64,000 nucleotides of DNA from the NCBI GenBank assembly GCA_949318235.1, contig OX439134.1, positions 19,150,556 to 19,214,555 on the forward strand. Direction: 5' to 3'. A program made the position numbers and the translations under genes. The stretch is from Ecdyonurus torrentis. Its lineage: Eukaryota > Arthropoda > Insecta > Ephemeroptera > Heptageniidae. The notes under the pieces were generated by a model that searched no databases, was not told the origin of the DNA, and was given only the letters and a program-made list of their open reading frames with translations. Shown piece by piece: positions 22,478 through 34,187 of this stretch (position 1 is its first letter; every line of letters starts with the position of its first letter).

Positions 22478-23127
22478 AGTATAATAGTAATAAAAAATAT
22501 TTCGAACTTTTTTTGTCACTTTTCATGACCTTAAGTTTTTTACTCTAGTAATTACTCGTATTCTAAGAAATTGTTAAGATTTTATCAAATATACTATTTG
22601 TATGATATACAAAAAAACAAACAAAGAACGGTTAATGACTTTTAAATTTGACCATTTTGTGAAAATTGATATATTTAATGGACAGGGTAACTAAGTCTAT
22701 AGATTTTTGTCAAATTTATATACTAATTTACTGGGAATCATTATTTTTATTGTATATATAATTTAATATATACTGTTTTTGTTGCAGTTGTATCTTTTAT
22801 TGTTACAATTAACTGGTACAGTAAATTAATTTCTAATTCCAAATCACAGATTCAAAAATTATCAATATACTTTATTATCAAATTATCAAATAGTTAGAAA
22901 TTATTATATTTCTTTTTAAAATGTAACTCGTCAAAATGATAATGAAAGAAAATAATAAAAACCAGGAAAGATATGACAACTTTGAAATAATAAAATTATA
23001 AAGTTTAGCAGTAATTGAAGTGTAAGCTCTTAATTTGTATTGTGTTAAAAAATAAAAAACTAAAAAACACTTAATTAGCTCTTCTTTTTTTTTTCGTACA
23101 ATATACAATATACAATTAATTCATTAA

Positions 23128-23441
23128 ACACAAAATGGGACACCCAAAAAGCATATTAAATTTTTACGCGTGACCCCGCAAGAGAGCACCTCAAATGTAA
23201 CCCCACAATAGAGCTCAAAAAAGTTGTAAAGTAGGCAAAATGTGCACAAATTTTGAACACTTCTGACGTCAGGATTGTTCACATTCAATAGAAAAAGTTG
23301 TGCGGGTTGCATAAGCTGAAATTTTCCCTATACATTTAAGACGTCTCAATTAGGTTCTTGGACAAAATAATTGAATTTTTGAAAATAGCCTTTTGGATCT
23401 AATAAATTGAAAAGGCATGTTGTATGGTCTATATGGTTCCT
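23128..23441 (+). mobile_element. Divergent family B copy
   Basis: Keeps CACAAAATGGGA, AAGAGAGCACC, TTCTGACGTCAGG (TGACGTCA 23264-23271), GTTGTGCGGGTTGCATAAG and TATGGTCTATATGGTTCCTT. TTAA is at 23442-23445 and, less surely, 23124-23127. It looks older than the other B copies. Confidence 0.6.
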
Positions 23442-23452
23442 TTAATTAACTC

Positions 23453-24328
<876 letters not shown>

Positions 24329-24850
24329 GCTGGCTGATTGAGTGGTGAAGGTGGCTGAATTGTAATTCTGTATTCTGTACTCCTCACCGAGTGCAGGTTC
24401 GAGCCACTGTTGGGTGCGCGTACGTCAAGTGTGTGACATGACAACGCACTCAGGGAAGAAAATAACTAAAAGTTACTATTTAGACGTTTTTTAGAATAAG
24501 TTTCTTATATATGTACAAAGTTATTTAAGTTGTGAACTGTTTTCCGCTGAAGTAATAACGTTTATACTAAAAGGTTACTGTTCAAACGTTATACTAAAAG
24601 GTTACTGTTCAAACGTTTTTCAATTCAGTTATTGGTTTATTCTGAAGAGTTACATATGTAACTGGACAATTTGTAATATTTATATTTTACGTGCAGTATT
24701 CAGAAGGTGCATGATTGATATGATTGCACCGTCTAGCCTGCCTAGAGTTTCCATGGTTCCTCTAGGCTGTCATGGAGAATGCCGGTCTATGTACTTAAAC
24801 CCATGTATGTGGTTTTTATTGAACCTGTCGATAAGACAATGCCCAGTGAT
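24329..24850 (+). mobile_element. tRNA-derived SINE split by a MITE
   Basis: Starts with AGCTGGCTGATTGAGTGGTG (A-box-like), then GGTTCGAGCCACTG (B box, 24400-24413), a body with GTGCATGATTGATATGATTG and GTTTCCATGGTTCCTCTAGG, and CCTGTCGATAAGACAATG near the 3' end. Between about 24447 and 24693 it is interrupted. Confidence 0.82.
24447..24693. mobile_element. MITE nested in a SINE
   Basis: Foreign to the SINE consensus. Ends approximate CAGGGAAGAAAATAAC and ATTTTACGTG, resembling the CACGG-type ends. It contains a perfect 27-bp tandem duplication (24564-24590 and 24591-24617, unit starting ATACTAAAAGGTTACTGTTC). Confidence 0.6.
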
Positions 24851-25625
24851 GAACCTTAATAATAACGAAAAAATAGTGACTAATTTTTAATAAAAGATAA
24901 AATTGATTTTATTTACACAAATTTACCCGTTTCATTCACCAAAAAAAAAAAATAATAAAAAAAAATCACAATCTCCGATAGATGCATAACGATAAAAGCA
25001 ACTCAAAAAATGTGTATTGATGTAATTAAAAAAAATTGTAAAAATAAATAGTCAAATTTTGGCTAATATTTCAGACTCAAATATTTTAAAGCATGACTAA
25101 AATAATTTTCTTTGTAACTCATACATTGTAACGTAATACACAAAAATAATATAAACATATGAATGAAAAAACAACCGTAAAGTTATATATAAATTTACAC
25201 AAACAATAGTAGTTATTTTTAACACGAACGCAGGTAAATTTTTGTTTTGTTTCATTATTTCTACGCTACTCATTAAAAATAATAATACGCATTAGGAATA
25301 AAAATAATTATTTTAACCTTTTTGCCTTTTCTCATTTAAAGCATACATTTTTATATTTTTGTTTCATTATTTCTATTATACGCGGTAATAAATAGTAACT
25401 AATTAATTTTTTTTAAATAGCGTATGTACTCATGATTATAATAATATATTTTCATTCAAAGAACTTGCGCTCAATTTGCAATGTTGTGCTAATTTGGGAA
25501 AACAAGTGAAATTTAAGTTACAAAATATAGTATAACAGCCGTGTACACTAAGAAAACATATACCTAGCGTCAATACAAATGTGAACAATTTAGGTAAATA
25601 CATTAGACTATATATTATATATTAG

Positions 25626-25630
<5 letters not shown>
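24851..25630. other. No gene seen
   Basis: AT-rich, A/T homopolymer-rich sequence without a recognised repeat or exon. Confidence 0.4.

Positions 25631-25710
<80 letters not shown>
25631..25710. repeat. (AT)n microsatellite
   Basis: 40 perfect units just before the minisatellite. Confidence 0.97.
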
Positions 25711-25716
<6 letters not shown>

Positions 25717-25747
25717 CATTATTAGACTTTCAGTGAACGTTTGATAT

Positions 25748-26311
25748 ACTACCTGGCTAGCTACTACAACTCTGGTTATCATTTCTATAAGATTTACCTT
25801 TACACTACCTGGCTATAGCTACTTCACCTGTAGTAATCATTTGTATAAGATTTACCTTTGTACTACCTGGCTAGCTACTTCACCTGTAGTTATCATTTGT
25901 ATAAGATTTACCTTTGTACTACCTGGCTAGCTGCTTCACCTGTAGTTTTCATTTATATAAGATTTACCTTTGTACTACCTGGCTAGCTGCTTCACCTGTA
26001 GTTATCATTTTTATAAGATCTACCTTTGTACTACCTGGCTAGCTGCTTCACCTGTAGTTATCATTTGTATAAGATTTACCTTTGTACTACCTGGCTAGCT
26101 ACTTCACCTGTGACTATCATTTATATATTATCTACCTTTTTACTAACTGGCTAGCTGCTTCACCTGTGGTTATCATTTATATAAGATCTACCTTTGTACT
26201 ACCTGGTTAGCTGCTTCACCTGTAGTTATCACTTGTATAAGATCTACCTTTGTACTACCTGGATAGCTAATTCACCTGTAGTTATCATTTTTATAAGATC
26301 TACCTTTGTAT
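25748..26311 (+). repeat. 56-bp minisatellite, about 10 units
   Basis: The unit runs TACTACCTGGCTAGCTGCTT, CACCTGTAGTTATCATTTGT, ATAAGATTTACCTTTG, 56 bp with substitutions and few length changes. The outermost left units diverge most. There is no conserved repeat/variable spacer pattern, so it is not a CRISPR array. It is non-coding. Confidence 0.92.
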
Positions 26312-26433
26312 TCGCAGCGTACTTTAGCAGTACTTTTGCTGCTTTAGTAGTGATTTGATCCAACAATTGAGTTACCACACATACAAAAATAAACATATAA
26401 TATATTACGTATGCTATATAACTGAATGCAGCA

Positions 26434-26591
<158 letters not shown>

Positions 26592-26597
26592 TATATA

Positions 26598-26750
26598 TCA
26601 ACATAATTTATGCTATATTGTACAGTTATAGCTTAACAGTTAAGATGTTCAGCATAATTACTTATGTTATTAAAAAATAGCAACATTTGTGCTCTAATAT
26701 ATAGAAATTGTTCAATACAGCATAAATTACGTAATTTATTTTTTCCATGC
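26598..26750 (-). mobile_element. MITE family E copy (second subfamily)
   Basis: AACAGTTAAGATGTTCAGCA, TAGCAACATTTGTGCTCTAA and CAGCATAAATTACGTAATTT before ATTTTTTCCATG. The left end is lost at the TA array. Confidence 0.7.
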
Positions 26751-27199
26751 ACGGCTTAAATGCTTTCTCCGTGTAATTTTAGCTTATCATTATTGTAGTT
26801 TTGAAATAAGCAATGCATATGCAAATAGTTTATATTTACATAGTTATTATTAAAGAGTTGAAATTGGTAGAACGGTGGCGAATACCCACGCAAGTTTTGT
26901 GTTATATATGTTACCTTCAAAATCAATATCAGTATTTTAGAAAAATTGAATGTAAACGCAAGACTTCAATTGATAAAATATCAAAATAATATAAAATGAT
27001 TTATCGTTTCAAAGTAAGAATATTTATACTAAAATATTTGGTGATAGATTTGTCACTCAAATATCTCAAGTCTTTATTTAGTTTTGAAAATTTCTGTCTT
27101 TATATAATAAACTAGAAATTGATAATAAAAATAGAAACTTATTTTTAACATCATCAATTGTTTTGTCAATTTTCAAGTTGTCAAAAATGTAATAGAGAG

Positions 27200-27202
<3 letters not shown>

Positions 27203-27264
<62 letters not shown>
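27203..27264. repeat. (GA)n microsatellite
   Basis: About 31 units. Confidence 0.97.
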
Positions 27265-27270
<6 letters not shown>

Positions 27271-27384
27271 CTTTATATCTTTAACGTAAAAGAATGTATC
27301 GAAAAATTCACACATATACACTGAAAAAACTCTAACGTAGTGACAATGCAAGTACTAGACTAAATAATGAACAAAAACGTTCGC

Positions 27385-27692
27385 TATAGGGTGTATGCGG
27401 ATGACGTCATATTTATTGCGCTTGGAAGCCATACTGGAGTAGTGCATAACATTGCTCAGCATAGGACAAACTTCATTTAAGTCAATTTTCTTTGGGAAAT
27501 CGGTTACTTTTTTGTTACTTGTTATTTTTCGCACACACTTGAGATACTAATTCAACATATTTACAGCATAAATGCTCTCAATAATATTGCATAGTGTTTT
27601 TAAACTGGCAAAATGATTTTCTTCCTATGTCACCCATGTTATTGAGTTATCCAACAAGGCGTCAACTTTAACATGAATGCATAGACCCTATA
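27385..27692 (+). mobile_element. MITE family G, copy 2
   Basis: Perfect TATAGGGTGTATGCGGATGA and GCATAGACCCTATA ends. TGACGTCA at 27402-27409. Very close to the copy at 14147, so both are probably recent. Confidence 0.9.
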
Positions 27693-27714
27693 TAGTTACT
27701 AAAAAGAGACATCT

Positions 27715-27905
27715 TAATAATATGGAAAAGTACAGGTGAAGAAGCTATCCAGGTGGTACAAAGGTAAATGTTATAAATATGATAACTATAGATGAAATAG
27801 CTATATCTAGAAATTACAAACGTTAATCTTATATAAAAATGATAACTACAGGTGAAATAGACATCAAAGTAATGCAACAAACGTTTACTGGAAGTCAGTG
27901 TTACG
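27715..27905 (-). repeat. Inverted, diverged minisatellite units
   Basis: Three degenerate units in reverse orientation: TACAGGTGAAGAAGCTATCC, ATGATAACTATAGATGAAAT, ATGATAACTACAGGTGAAAT. The outer edge (AAACGTTTACTGGAAGTCAG) mirrors the outer edge of the main array (GACTTTCAGTGAACGTTT, 25727-25744). Confidence 0.65.
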
Positions 27906-28058
27906 TATTTATCTGTATTTGTCAATAAATATATAAATGCTGGATGTATTTTCTTTTGGTGTAAATAGATTAAAAAAAAAGAAAAAAAAGTATCGGGAAT
28001 GAAAATAGATCGGAGAGGAGTTGAATTCTTACAAGTGGGTATAAAAACCTTTGCAAGA

Positions 28059-28061
<3 letters not shown>

Positions 28062-28118
<57 letters not shown>
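28062..28118. repeat. (CT)n microsatellite
   Basis: About 28 units. Confidence 0.97.
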
Positions 28119-28122
<4 letters not shown>

Positions 28123-28320
28123 GCTATTTTGACCTCCTCTCAACCCTCCTTCCCCACTAAACTACTCAAATACGATATAGGAAATGTGACCCACTCTCTC
28201 TTGCCTAGCTGCACTTCCAAATATCAATATAGAAAAACCATTCGCCTTTACATGACAATGTCAACATTTACACTGAGAGAACGTCCAGTCAAACTAGGTC
28301 ATCATCATAAGATATACAGA

Positions 28321-28536
28321 ACGGACGTAAATAAATATGTAATAATAATTCTAGCTCATTGCAGCAGCATTTATCCATAATACATCATAATTTATGCTAC
28401 ATTGTATAGTAGTGAATATACTGCAAAGCATAATAGTTAAGATGTTCAGCATAATTGCACACAAAATAACAACATTTGTGCTTAACATAGCAGTGTTCAA
28501 TGCAGCATCAATTTCCTAATTTTTTTTTACACAGTG
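28321..28536 (-). mobile_element. MITE family E copy (second subfamily)
   Basis: ACGGACGTAAATAAATATG, TTAAGATGTTCAGCATAATT and AACATTTGTGCTTAACATAG. The right end is eroded. Confidence 0.65.
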
Positions 28537-28596
28537 TCACAATTAATTATGTGTCATGCTAAAGATTGATACACAAGGCAATTTTCATCACCTACA

Positions 28597-29020
28597 TTGA
28601 AAAAGCAAATTACGTACCTTATGCTGTATTGTATAATTACCATATTGTACACGGTAAACATAAATTTAAGAAATTATTCAGATACATATCAATAACTCTT
28701 TAGTACTAAATAATAACTCTCTTACAAAAAGTTTATAGAGTAACTCGTTATTATAACCGTAATTTCTTTAGCGGTAAATAGTTAACTCTTTAGATTCTAA
28801 AAAGTTTAGTACGTATCTAAAGAATTTATTATGAAAAAATTCTAAATAGTAACTCTTCAGATAATTTTTTCCGTGTATAGTACAAATGTTACTATTTCTT
28901 TAATAACATAAGTAATTATACTGAACATCTTAACTATTATGTTATGTAGTATAATAACTATGCAAGACAGTATAATATAATGTTGTTATGCATAAATGTT
29001 GCTGCATTGAGTTAGCATAA
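28597..29020 (+). mobile_element. MITE family E copy with a nested TA element
   Basis: AGCAAATTACGTACCTTATG at the left; ACATCTTAACTATTATGTTA and TTGCTGCATTGAGTTAGCAT at the right. It is interrupted at 28648-28877. Its last about 25 bp are replaced by a retrotransposon tail. Confidence 0.75.
28650..28875. mobile_element. TA-flanked CACGG-ended MITE
   Basis: 226 bp, TA at 28648-28649 and 28876-28877, ends CACGGTAAACATAAATTTAA and ATAATTTTTTCCGTG. The interior repeats TAACTCTTTAG-like words in both orientations. Confidence 0.8.
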
Positions 29021-29262
29021 ATATTTATTTATTTATTTATTTGTCAACCAAAAACAGGCTTGCGCCCAATACATTGGCGGTACACTCAGTACAAATAATC
29101 AAAGTATTACAATTAAAATAAAATTAAAAAAAATAAAATAAAATAATAACACACGCATGCACATATATTTTAAATTTGGATTAGAAATTAGGCATTAATA
29201 CCATAATCATTGCTTTTCCACATTCCTGTATGTATTTGATCGTATTTACGATGTAATATTAG
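29021..29262 (-). mobile_element. Non-LTR retrotransposon 3' end
   Basis: On the minus strand the 3' UTR reads TACCGCCAATGTATTGGGCG, CAAGCCTGTTTTTGG and TTGACAAATAAATAAATAAA, ending in an (AAAT)n tail. A short frame ending with TAA at 29190-29188 may be the last codons of its ORF2. CAAGCCTGTTWTTGG recurs at 32127-32165. It sits between two E fragments. Confidence 0.6.
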
Positions 29263-29372
29263 TCTTTTTAACATAGCTATTATTATGAATAAGTATAGCA
29301 TAAATTATGCTGTATTGAAAAAATTGTGCTGAAAATGTGCCAGCAAAATCTTTACGTATTTATTTTTGTCCA
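29262..29372 (+). mobile_element. Partial family E copy
   Basis: TATAGCATAAATTATGCTGT, AAATTGTGCTGAAAATGTGC and CTTTACGTATTTATTTTTGT. Confidence 0.65.
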
Positions 29373-29495
29373 TGAACATCTTTCTTTTTATCCTTTACAT
29401 GAAGTCAGTGCAATTGGGCGGAAAACCTGTTTGAACTTATTTTTACTTTTTTTTTTTATTATTTTTTTTTTCATTGAGTAATACGATAATATGGA

Positions 29496-29498
29496 TGC

Positions 29499-29529
<31 letters not shown>

Positions 29530-29548
29530 CGAAAAAAAAAAAAAAAAC
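29496..29548. repeat. Poly-A rich tract
   Basis: About 50 bases, almost all A. Together with the adjacent 29373-29495 and 29549-29901 it forms an AT-only stretch with no gene. Confidence 0.9.
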
Positions 29549-29997
29549 GATAAAAAAATAAAAATTTAAAAATTTATTTTTTTATATAAAAATCTTAGCT
29601 ACATTTCTACATTTACCTACTTAACTGACATAATGCGTATTTATTAACCTTGACTTTAAAACAAAGAAAAGTATAATTATAAATTATGCAAAATTACTGC
29701 AGTCATTCATGTGAAAATTAACACTTGAAAACGCAATTTAATTTATACATATCATAAAGTCAACATTACTTTATTATTAAATAGCGTGGTGTTGAAATAT
29801 AAACAATAAAAAATTATTAGTTAACAAATAATAAATATTGATAATAATAATAATATGTTCTGCATGCGTGTGAAATAAATAAATATTTTCATAACACGTA
29901 CACAAATATACGTAATAATTATGCTAGCTCAATACAGCAATATTTGTGCATAATGTAATAATTTATGTTATATTATACAGTGATTATATACTACATA

Positions 29998-30290
29998 ATA
30001 GACAGGTTGCACTCATATTTAAGAGCCGCCATTTTGTTGATTATGAATACATAGGCCAGCATAGGAAAAACGTTATTTTTTTTAATAGCAAAAGAAGCTT
30101 CAAACCACAATCGAAGACTTATTTCTAGCTCTTAATAAGCTCGAAGAATATGAGAAAAATTGGCTCAGTTAAAATAAACTCTTATTAAGTGAAAAATTAG
30201 GAGAAATGATGTTTCCCCTATGCTGGACAATACATTAGGCACCACAAACATGGCGACAAAGTGCAAGGATGTGAAAGGGGTCTATGTATA
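29998..30290. mobile_element. G-like element (diverged)
   Basis: Starts ATAGACAGGTTGCACTC and ends GGGGTCTATGTATAAT. It keeps CCAGCATAGGAAAAACG and ACATGGCGACAAAG, like family G. It has a long internal inverted repeat around 30090-30200 (CTCTTAATAAG, CTTATTAAG). Confidence 0.5.
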
Positions 30291-30337
30291 ATATGTATCT
30301 ATGTATCTATGTTAAGATGTTCAGCATAATTACTTAA

Positions 30338-30667
30338 AGCAATAGACGACATTAACAAAAAATTAAACACAAAATGTGATCACTCTGATCAACAAAACTG
30401 ATGACAATTTTGACCAGAATGTAAATGTTGCCTCACAGCAGAGCAAGAAAAAAGTATGCTATTTGCGTAAGTATTTCTGTATATGACGTCAGAAACAGTC
30501 AAAAATAAATATATATAAATATTGCACGAGTTGCATAAATCGAAATTTTCTGATCACTAATACGGCGAAACAGTTCGGTTTTGAGACAAACTAATTTTAT
30601 TTATGTAATTTCCATCAAGTGTTTTGTGATATAAATGCTATCATGTTTTCTTCTGGTCTACGCCCTT
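30338..30667 (+). mobile_element. TTAA-flanked MITE family B, copy 2
   Basis: TTAA at 30334-30337; the right junction has decayed to TTTATA. TGACGTCA at 30484-30491. It is the innermost or latest layer of this E copy. Confidence 0.85.
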
Positions 30668-30911
30668 TATAGTTATTATACCAAGGAGCAACATTTGTGC
30701 TCCATTTATTTAATGTCGTATAAATAACGTAATTTATTTTTTACGTTTAGAGATTGTTTGCGAATAAATTTACTGTGATTTTACACCGTATGAATATGAG
30801 TACATTAATTTTTTAATAACTTTGATTCTGAACTTTTGCTTTTGCTTTTTTTTTATTATTATTTTTTTAATTATTATATTTGTTTTCAAGCTTACTAAAA
30901 TTTCAACTTAA

Positions 30912-31218
30912 AGGCGTAGAACACCTTGAACAAAAAAGTTGTGTAATATTCTAATAAACCTGAAAATCAACTTTCATTTTGGCCGAAGTCATTGATTTCT
31001 AATTTATTTTCCATTCACAAAATGCCACTGGTGGTCACTGACGTCACAGCTCGCCCGATTTACGCGCGTAAAACAAGCGATCTGTGACGTCAGAGACCAC
31101 CAGTGGCATTTTGTGAATGGAAAATAAATTAGAAATTAATGACATCGGCCAAATCAACGTTGATTTTCAGGTTTGTGAGGATATTACATAACTTTTTTGT
31201 TCAAGGTGTTCTACACCT
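30912..31218. mobile_element. TTAA-flanked MITE family A, copy 2
   Basis: TTAA at 30908-30911 and 31219-31222. Ends AGGCGTAGAACACCTTGAAC and GTTCAAGGTGTTCTACACCT. The arms are almost the whole element. Two TGACGTCA sites flank the loop (31039-31046, 31085-31092). The transcript would fold into a near-perfect hairpin of about 140 bp. Confidence 0.93.
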
Positions 31219-31682
31219 TTAAAATTTTTAATTTCCACTCCAAAAAATATTGCTTGCTTACCTTTCTGCGGAAAAGAGCCGCGTCTTGTGACAGATACAC
31301 AAGATGTTCTAGTTGTCAAACTGATTGTTATTATTATTGTTAGTAGCCATTGTTACCATAGTAACCGAGTAGATAACATGTGATCAAATCTGAAACAAAA
31401 ATAAAATATCTCATTAGAAATCACGTTAATTAAATAGCTTTTTTTTTTTCACAGATATCATTAAACTAAAAAATAAGTGAGGAATAACAATTTTTTTTAA
31501 CTTAAAAAACTGAAGAATATTTCTAGTTAATGAAAAGTAAAGTACGAGAGGATGACATATTTAATTTAATTTTATCTTCCACAAGAAAATTACTCAGCGT
31601 GAAAATGTAAAAAAAAAAAAAAAAAATGTAGAGAGTAATCATAAAAAACAATAAAGTCTGATTGAAAAAAATAAAGTGAGAT

Positions 31683-31684
<2 letters not shown>
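31219..31684. other. No gene seen
   Basis: A slightly GC-richer stretch at 31262-31400 (GAGCCGCGTCTTGTGACAGA) has no splice frame that I can support. The rest is A/T runs. Confidence 0.35.

Positions 31685-31722
<38 letters not shown>
31685..31722. repeat. (GA)n microsatellite
   Basis: About 19 units. Confidence 0.95.
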
Positions 31723-31725
<3 letters not shown>

Positions 31726-32114
31726 AATATAAATGATATTATGTATTTTTACAACGAAATATGATTCCAATTATAATCTTATTCCTTTATGCTTGATTGC
31801 TTTTTTGTTTAAATCAATTTTGTTACATGTAAAATATTATTGAAAATCTAGCTGTCTTGCTGCTTTTTTTATCATTCTTTTGTGTATACAAATTAATTTT
31901 GACTGCTGTGTTTGCAAAAGAGCTAAAAAAAAAAATAAAAAAAAAAAAAAAAAAAAGCTTTTACATTTAATATAATTGTTGAAAGTGATGTGTAATATTA
32001 TAGAATACAAAACACGCACGCTAAATAATGAAAAAAAATGTGATTATTGACCAGACCCTTTTTTTTTTGTCTGAATTATGAAAAATATATTATAATATTT
32101 TATAATTTTCTACT

Positions 32115-32175
32115 TATATTTACTTGAATGTTTTATTGTCCAATAACAGGCTTGATGGGTCAAAAGGTCATAATA
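32115..32175 (-). mobile_element. Non-LTR retrotransposon 3' end fragment
   Basis: Minus strand: GACCCATCAAGCCTGTTATT, GGACAATAAAAC. It shares CAAGCCTGTTWTTGG with the insert at 29021-29262. Confidence 0.5.
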
Positions 32176-32231
32176 CAAATATGTGAAAATATTAAACAAA
32201 TAACAAAAAAGTAACAATTTGTAGACTTAAG

Positions 32232-32345
<114 letters not shown>

Positions 32346-32762
32346 CACATCCTATTGACTTTTGATAGTAGATAGAACTACCAAGGTAAAATTATTAGTT
32401 GAATATTTTTATCAAAGAATGAAAGAAAGAGAAAAAAAAAAACTTTTTATTTCCGAAAATGCAATATTACATTTTATAATACGAAAGTTAATGTTACATA
32501 TTGATTGATTCATAATTTTCTCTATATATTTTTTTACAATTTCCTATCAGATATTTTTGATTTATCTATTTAATTTTGCATAATTATATATCTTTCTTGA
32601 CATGTAATAATTAGTGTTACACTGATTATGAGAGAACACATATCTAGCTTATATGTACACATGACTGTGATACTATAATTTTTTAACATTTAAATGCAGT
32701 GTTTTTTTCATAAGAATAAACATTGTAGATTCAGCGCTAACTTTTGAGTGGCAAAATCAGAA

Positions 32763-32927
32763 TTGACTGATAAAGGAACAACTGTTTTGAAGCCGACTAT
32801 AAGCAATTTCTCTCATATCCGCTTCCGTTTCGACTTACTGCGCATGCGTAGTGAGGAGAAACGGAAGCGGATGTGACCGAAATTGCTGAAAACAGATGTT
32901 CTTTTACTAGTCAATAGTGTCTACTTT
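32763..32927. mobile_element. Small palindromic MITE
   Basis: Arms of about 75 bp: GACTGATAAAGGAACAACTG against a diverged copy ending near 32927, with ATCCGCTTCCGTTTC and GAAACGGAAGCGGAT closing the stem. The loop has ACTGCGCATGCGTAGT, itself self-complementary and matching the NRF-1 consensus core GCGCATGCG. Confidence 0.8.
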
Positions 32928-32974
32928 TGTTAATTAATACATCTTATATAATTCTAATTTTTGGTGAACTGTTA

Positions 32975-33045
32975 ATGCACTACCTGGATCTTACTTAAAT
33001 ATATACCTGCAATTATTACTTATATAAGATTACCTCTGCAATCAC
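32975..33045 (+). repeat. Single diverged minisatellite unit
   Basis: CACTACCTGGATCTTACTT, ACCTGCAATTATTACTTATA, TAAGATTACCTCTGC, then AATCACAACGTA. This resembles one 56-bp unit plus the right flank (ATTCGCAGCGTA) of the array at 25748-26311. Confidence 0.55.
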
Positions 33046-33128
33046 AACGTATCTCAATTCTCAACTGATTTAATCTCAAAATTATATTAGAGTTGGTTGT
33101 GAAATGTTCTCTAAATAGAAAAAAACGT

Positions 33129-33195
33129 ATGTTACACCTGAACTGGACGAGTGTATTGTTATTTACCACAGCAACCAATATTGTTAGAGCAAGAG
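33129..33195 (+). CDS. Candidate signal-peptide first exon (weak)
   Basis: ATG at 33129 opens 22 codons plus one base (MLHLNWTSVLLFTTATNIVR then AR), ending at AGAG before GTAAGT (33196-33201). A short hydrophobic stretch and a consensus donor fit a secreted-protein first exon. Codon composition is not clearly biased, and neither an acceptor nor a next exon was found. Chance is a real alternative. Confidence 0.22.
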
Positions 33196-33368
33196 GTAAG
33201 TTACTGCGGAGCTAAGACTACAGGGACGAGCAAACAAACAGCTTGTAGTACAGTAGAGAAGGAAGGTGTTAAGATATAGCAAAGAACAACCACCAGATAA
33301 ATTGAAAAAGAAAAAGCTGTGACATATTTTACTGCAAGCTGCAATGTAGAATCAACATCATAAATAAT

Positions 33369-33373
<5 letters not shown>

Positions 33374-33418
<45 letters not shown>
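33374..33418. repeat. (GA)n microsatellite
   Basis: About 22 units. Confidence 0.96.
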
Positions 33419-33421
<3 letters not shown>

Positions 33422-33776
33422 AAAAAATGATGCAACCAATGATTAAGTGTTTTTTCTTTAAGACGATGGCAGAGAGAAAAAAGATTACGGATATTGTTGT
33501 GGAATTAGGACTTTTTTTAAAAGTTTATTTTTTTTTTTTGTTATTTTTTTTCAAAAAAGTAAACTCTAAAAAATTCTTATTTTCATATTTATTATTATTA
33601 TGAGAAGTGATAAAATTGCCAGATAGTATGAAAGTTTTATGTAGCATTGAAAATTGCGGATAATTTTTATGGTACTCTAAAAACATTAAGAGTTTTGATG
33701 TACGAAGTATAATTATGTATATTTTTTACATAGACAATTAATGTAATTTTTACATAGTAATAGTATTACAATACTA

Positions 33777-34187
33777 CACTCAAAAAAACAAATGCTTATT
33801 CACAACGCACAAATATTTAGACAGTGCATAAATATGTACGAAATACTTTGAATGCACGTCAAAGCACGAGTGTACTTTCACTAAATATTTAATCTTGTAG
33901 AGGCTAGTGTCGATGTAAGTATGATGAGTACAAAAGATACATGGGTTCTCCGTAAACATTAGAGTATACTCTGTACCACATTTCACTAGTAGACAGTACC
34001 CATGCACTGGGTACTCATTCATTGGTAGAAAGTTAACATTTTAAATGCCTAATCTCTAGTATCAAATTAGCGATGAATTAGGTACTCTATGTATTATAAC
34101 TTGATGTATGCACATGAAAGTTAAGAGACAAAGTTTAGTGAGTATCAGTTTTAAAGAACTAACCTCTACTACTTTGTATTCTCAGTG
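33777..34187 (-). mobile_element. MITE family C, full-length copy
   Basis: Ends CACTCAAAAAAACAAATGCT and TTGTATTCTCAGTG. Contains AGAGGCTAGTGTCGATGTAA, ACATGGGTTCTCCGTAAACA and AGTAGACAGTACCCATGCAC. At 411 bp it is the best reference copy. The 80-codon frame in it is fortuitous. Confidence 0.9.

Larger units (their letters stand above)
29902..30755 (-). mobile_element. MITE family E copy with two insertions
   Basis: E sequence is found in three pieces: 29902-29997 (ACGTAATAATTATGCTAGCT), about 30305-30337 (GTTAAGATGTTCAGCATAAT) and 30668-30755 (AGCAACATTTGTGCTCC, AATAACGTAATTTATTTTTT). A G-like element and a B element separate them. Confidence 0.75.

Noticed and set aside
25748..26311. Tandem array considered as a CRISPR
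   Set aside because: Units are contiguous 56-bp tandem repeats with gradual divergence and no constant-repeat/unique-spacer alternation; the host is eukaryotic and no cas genes are present.
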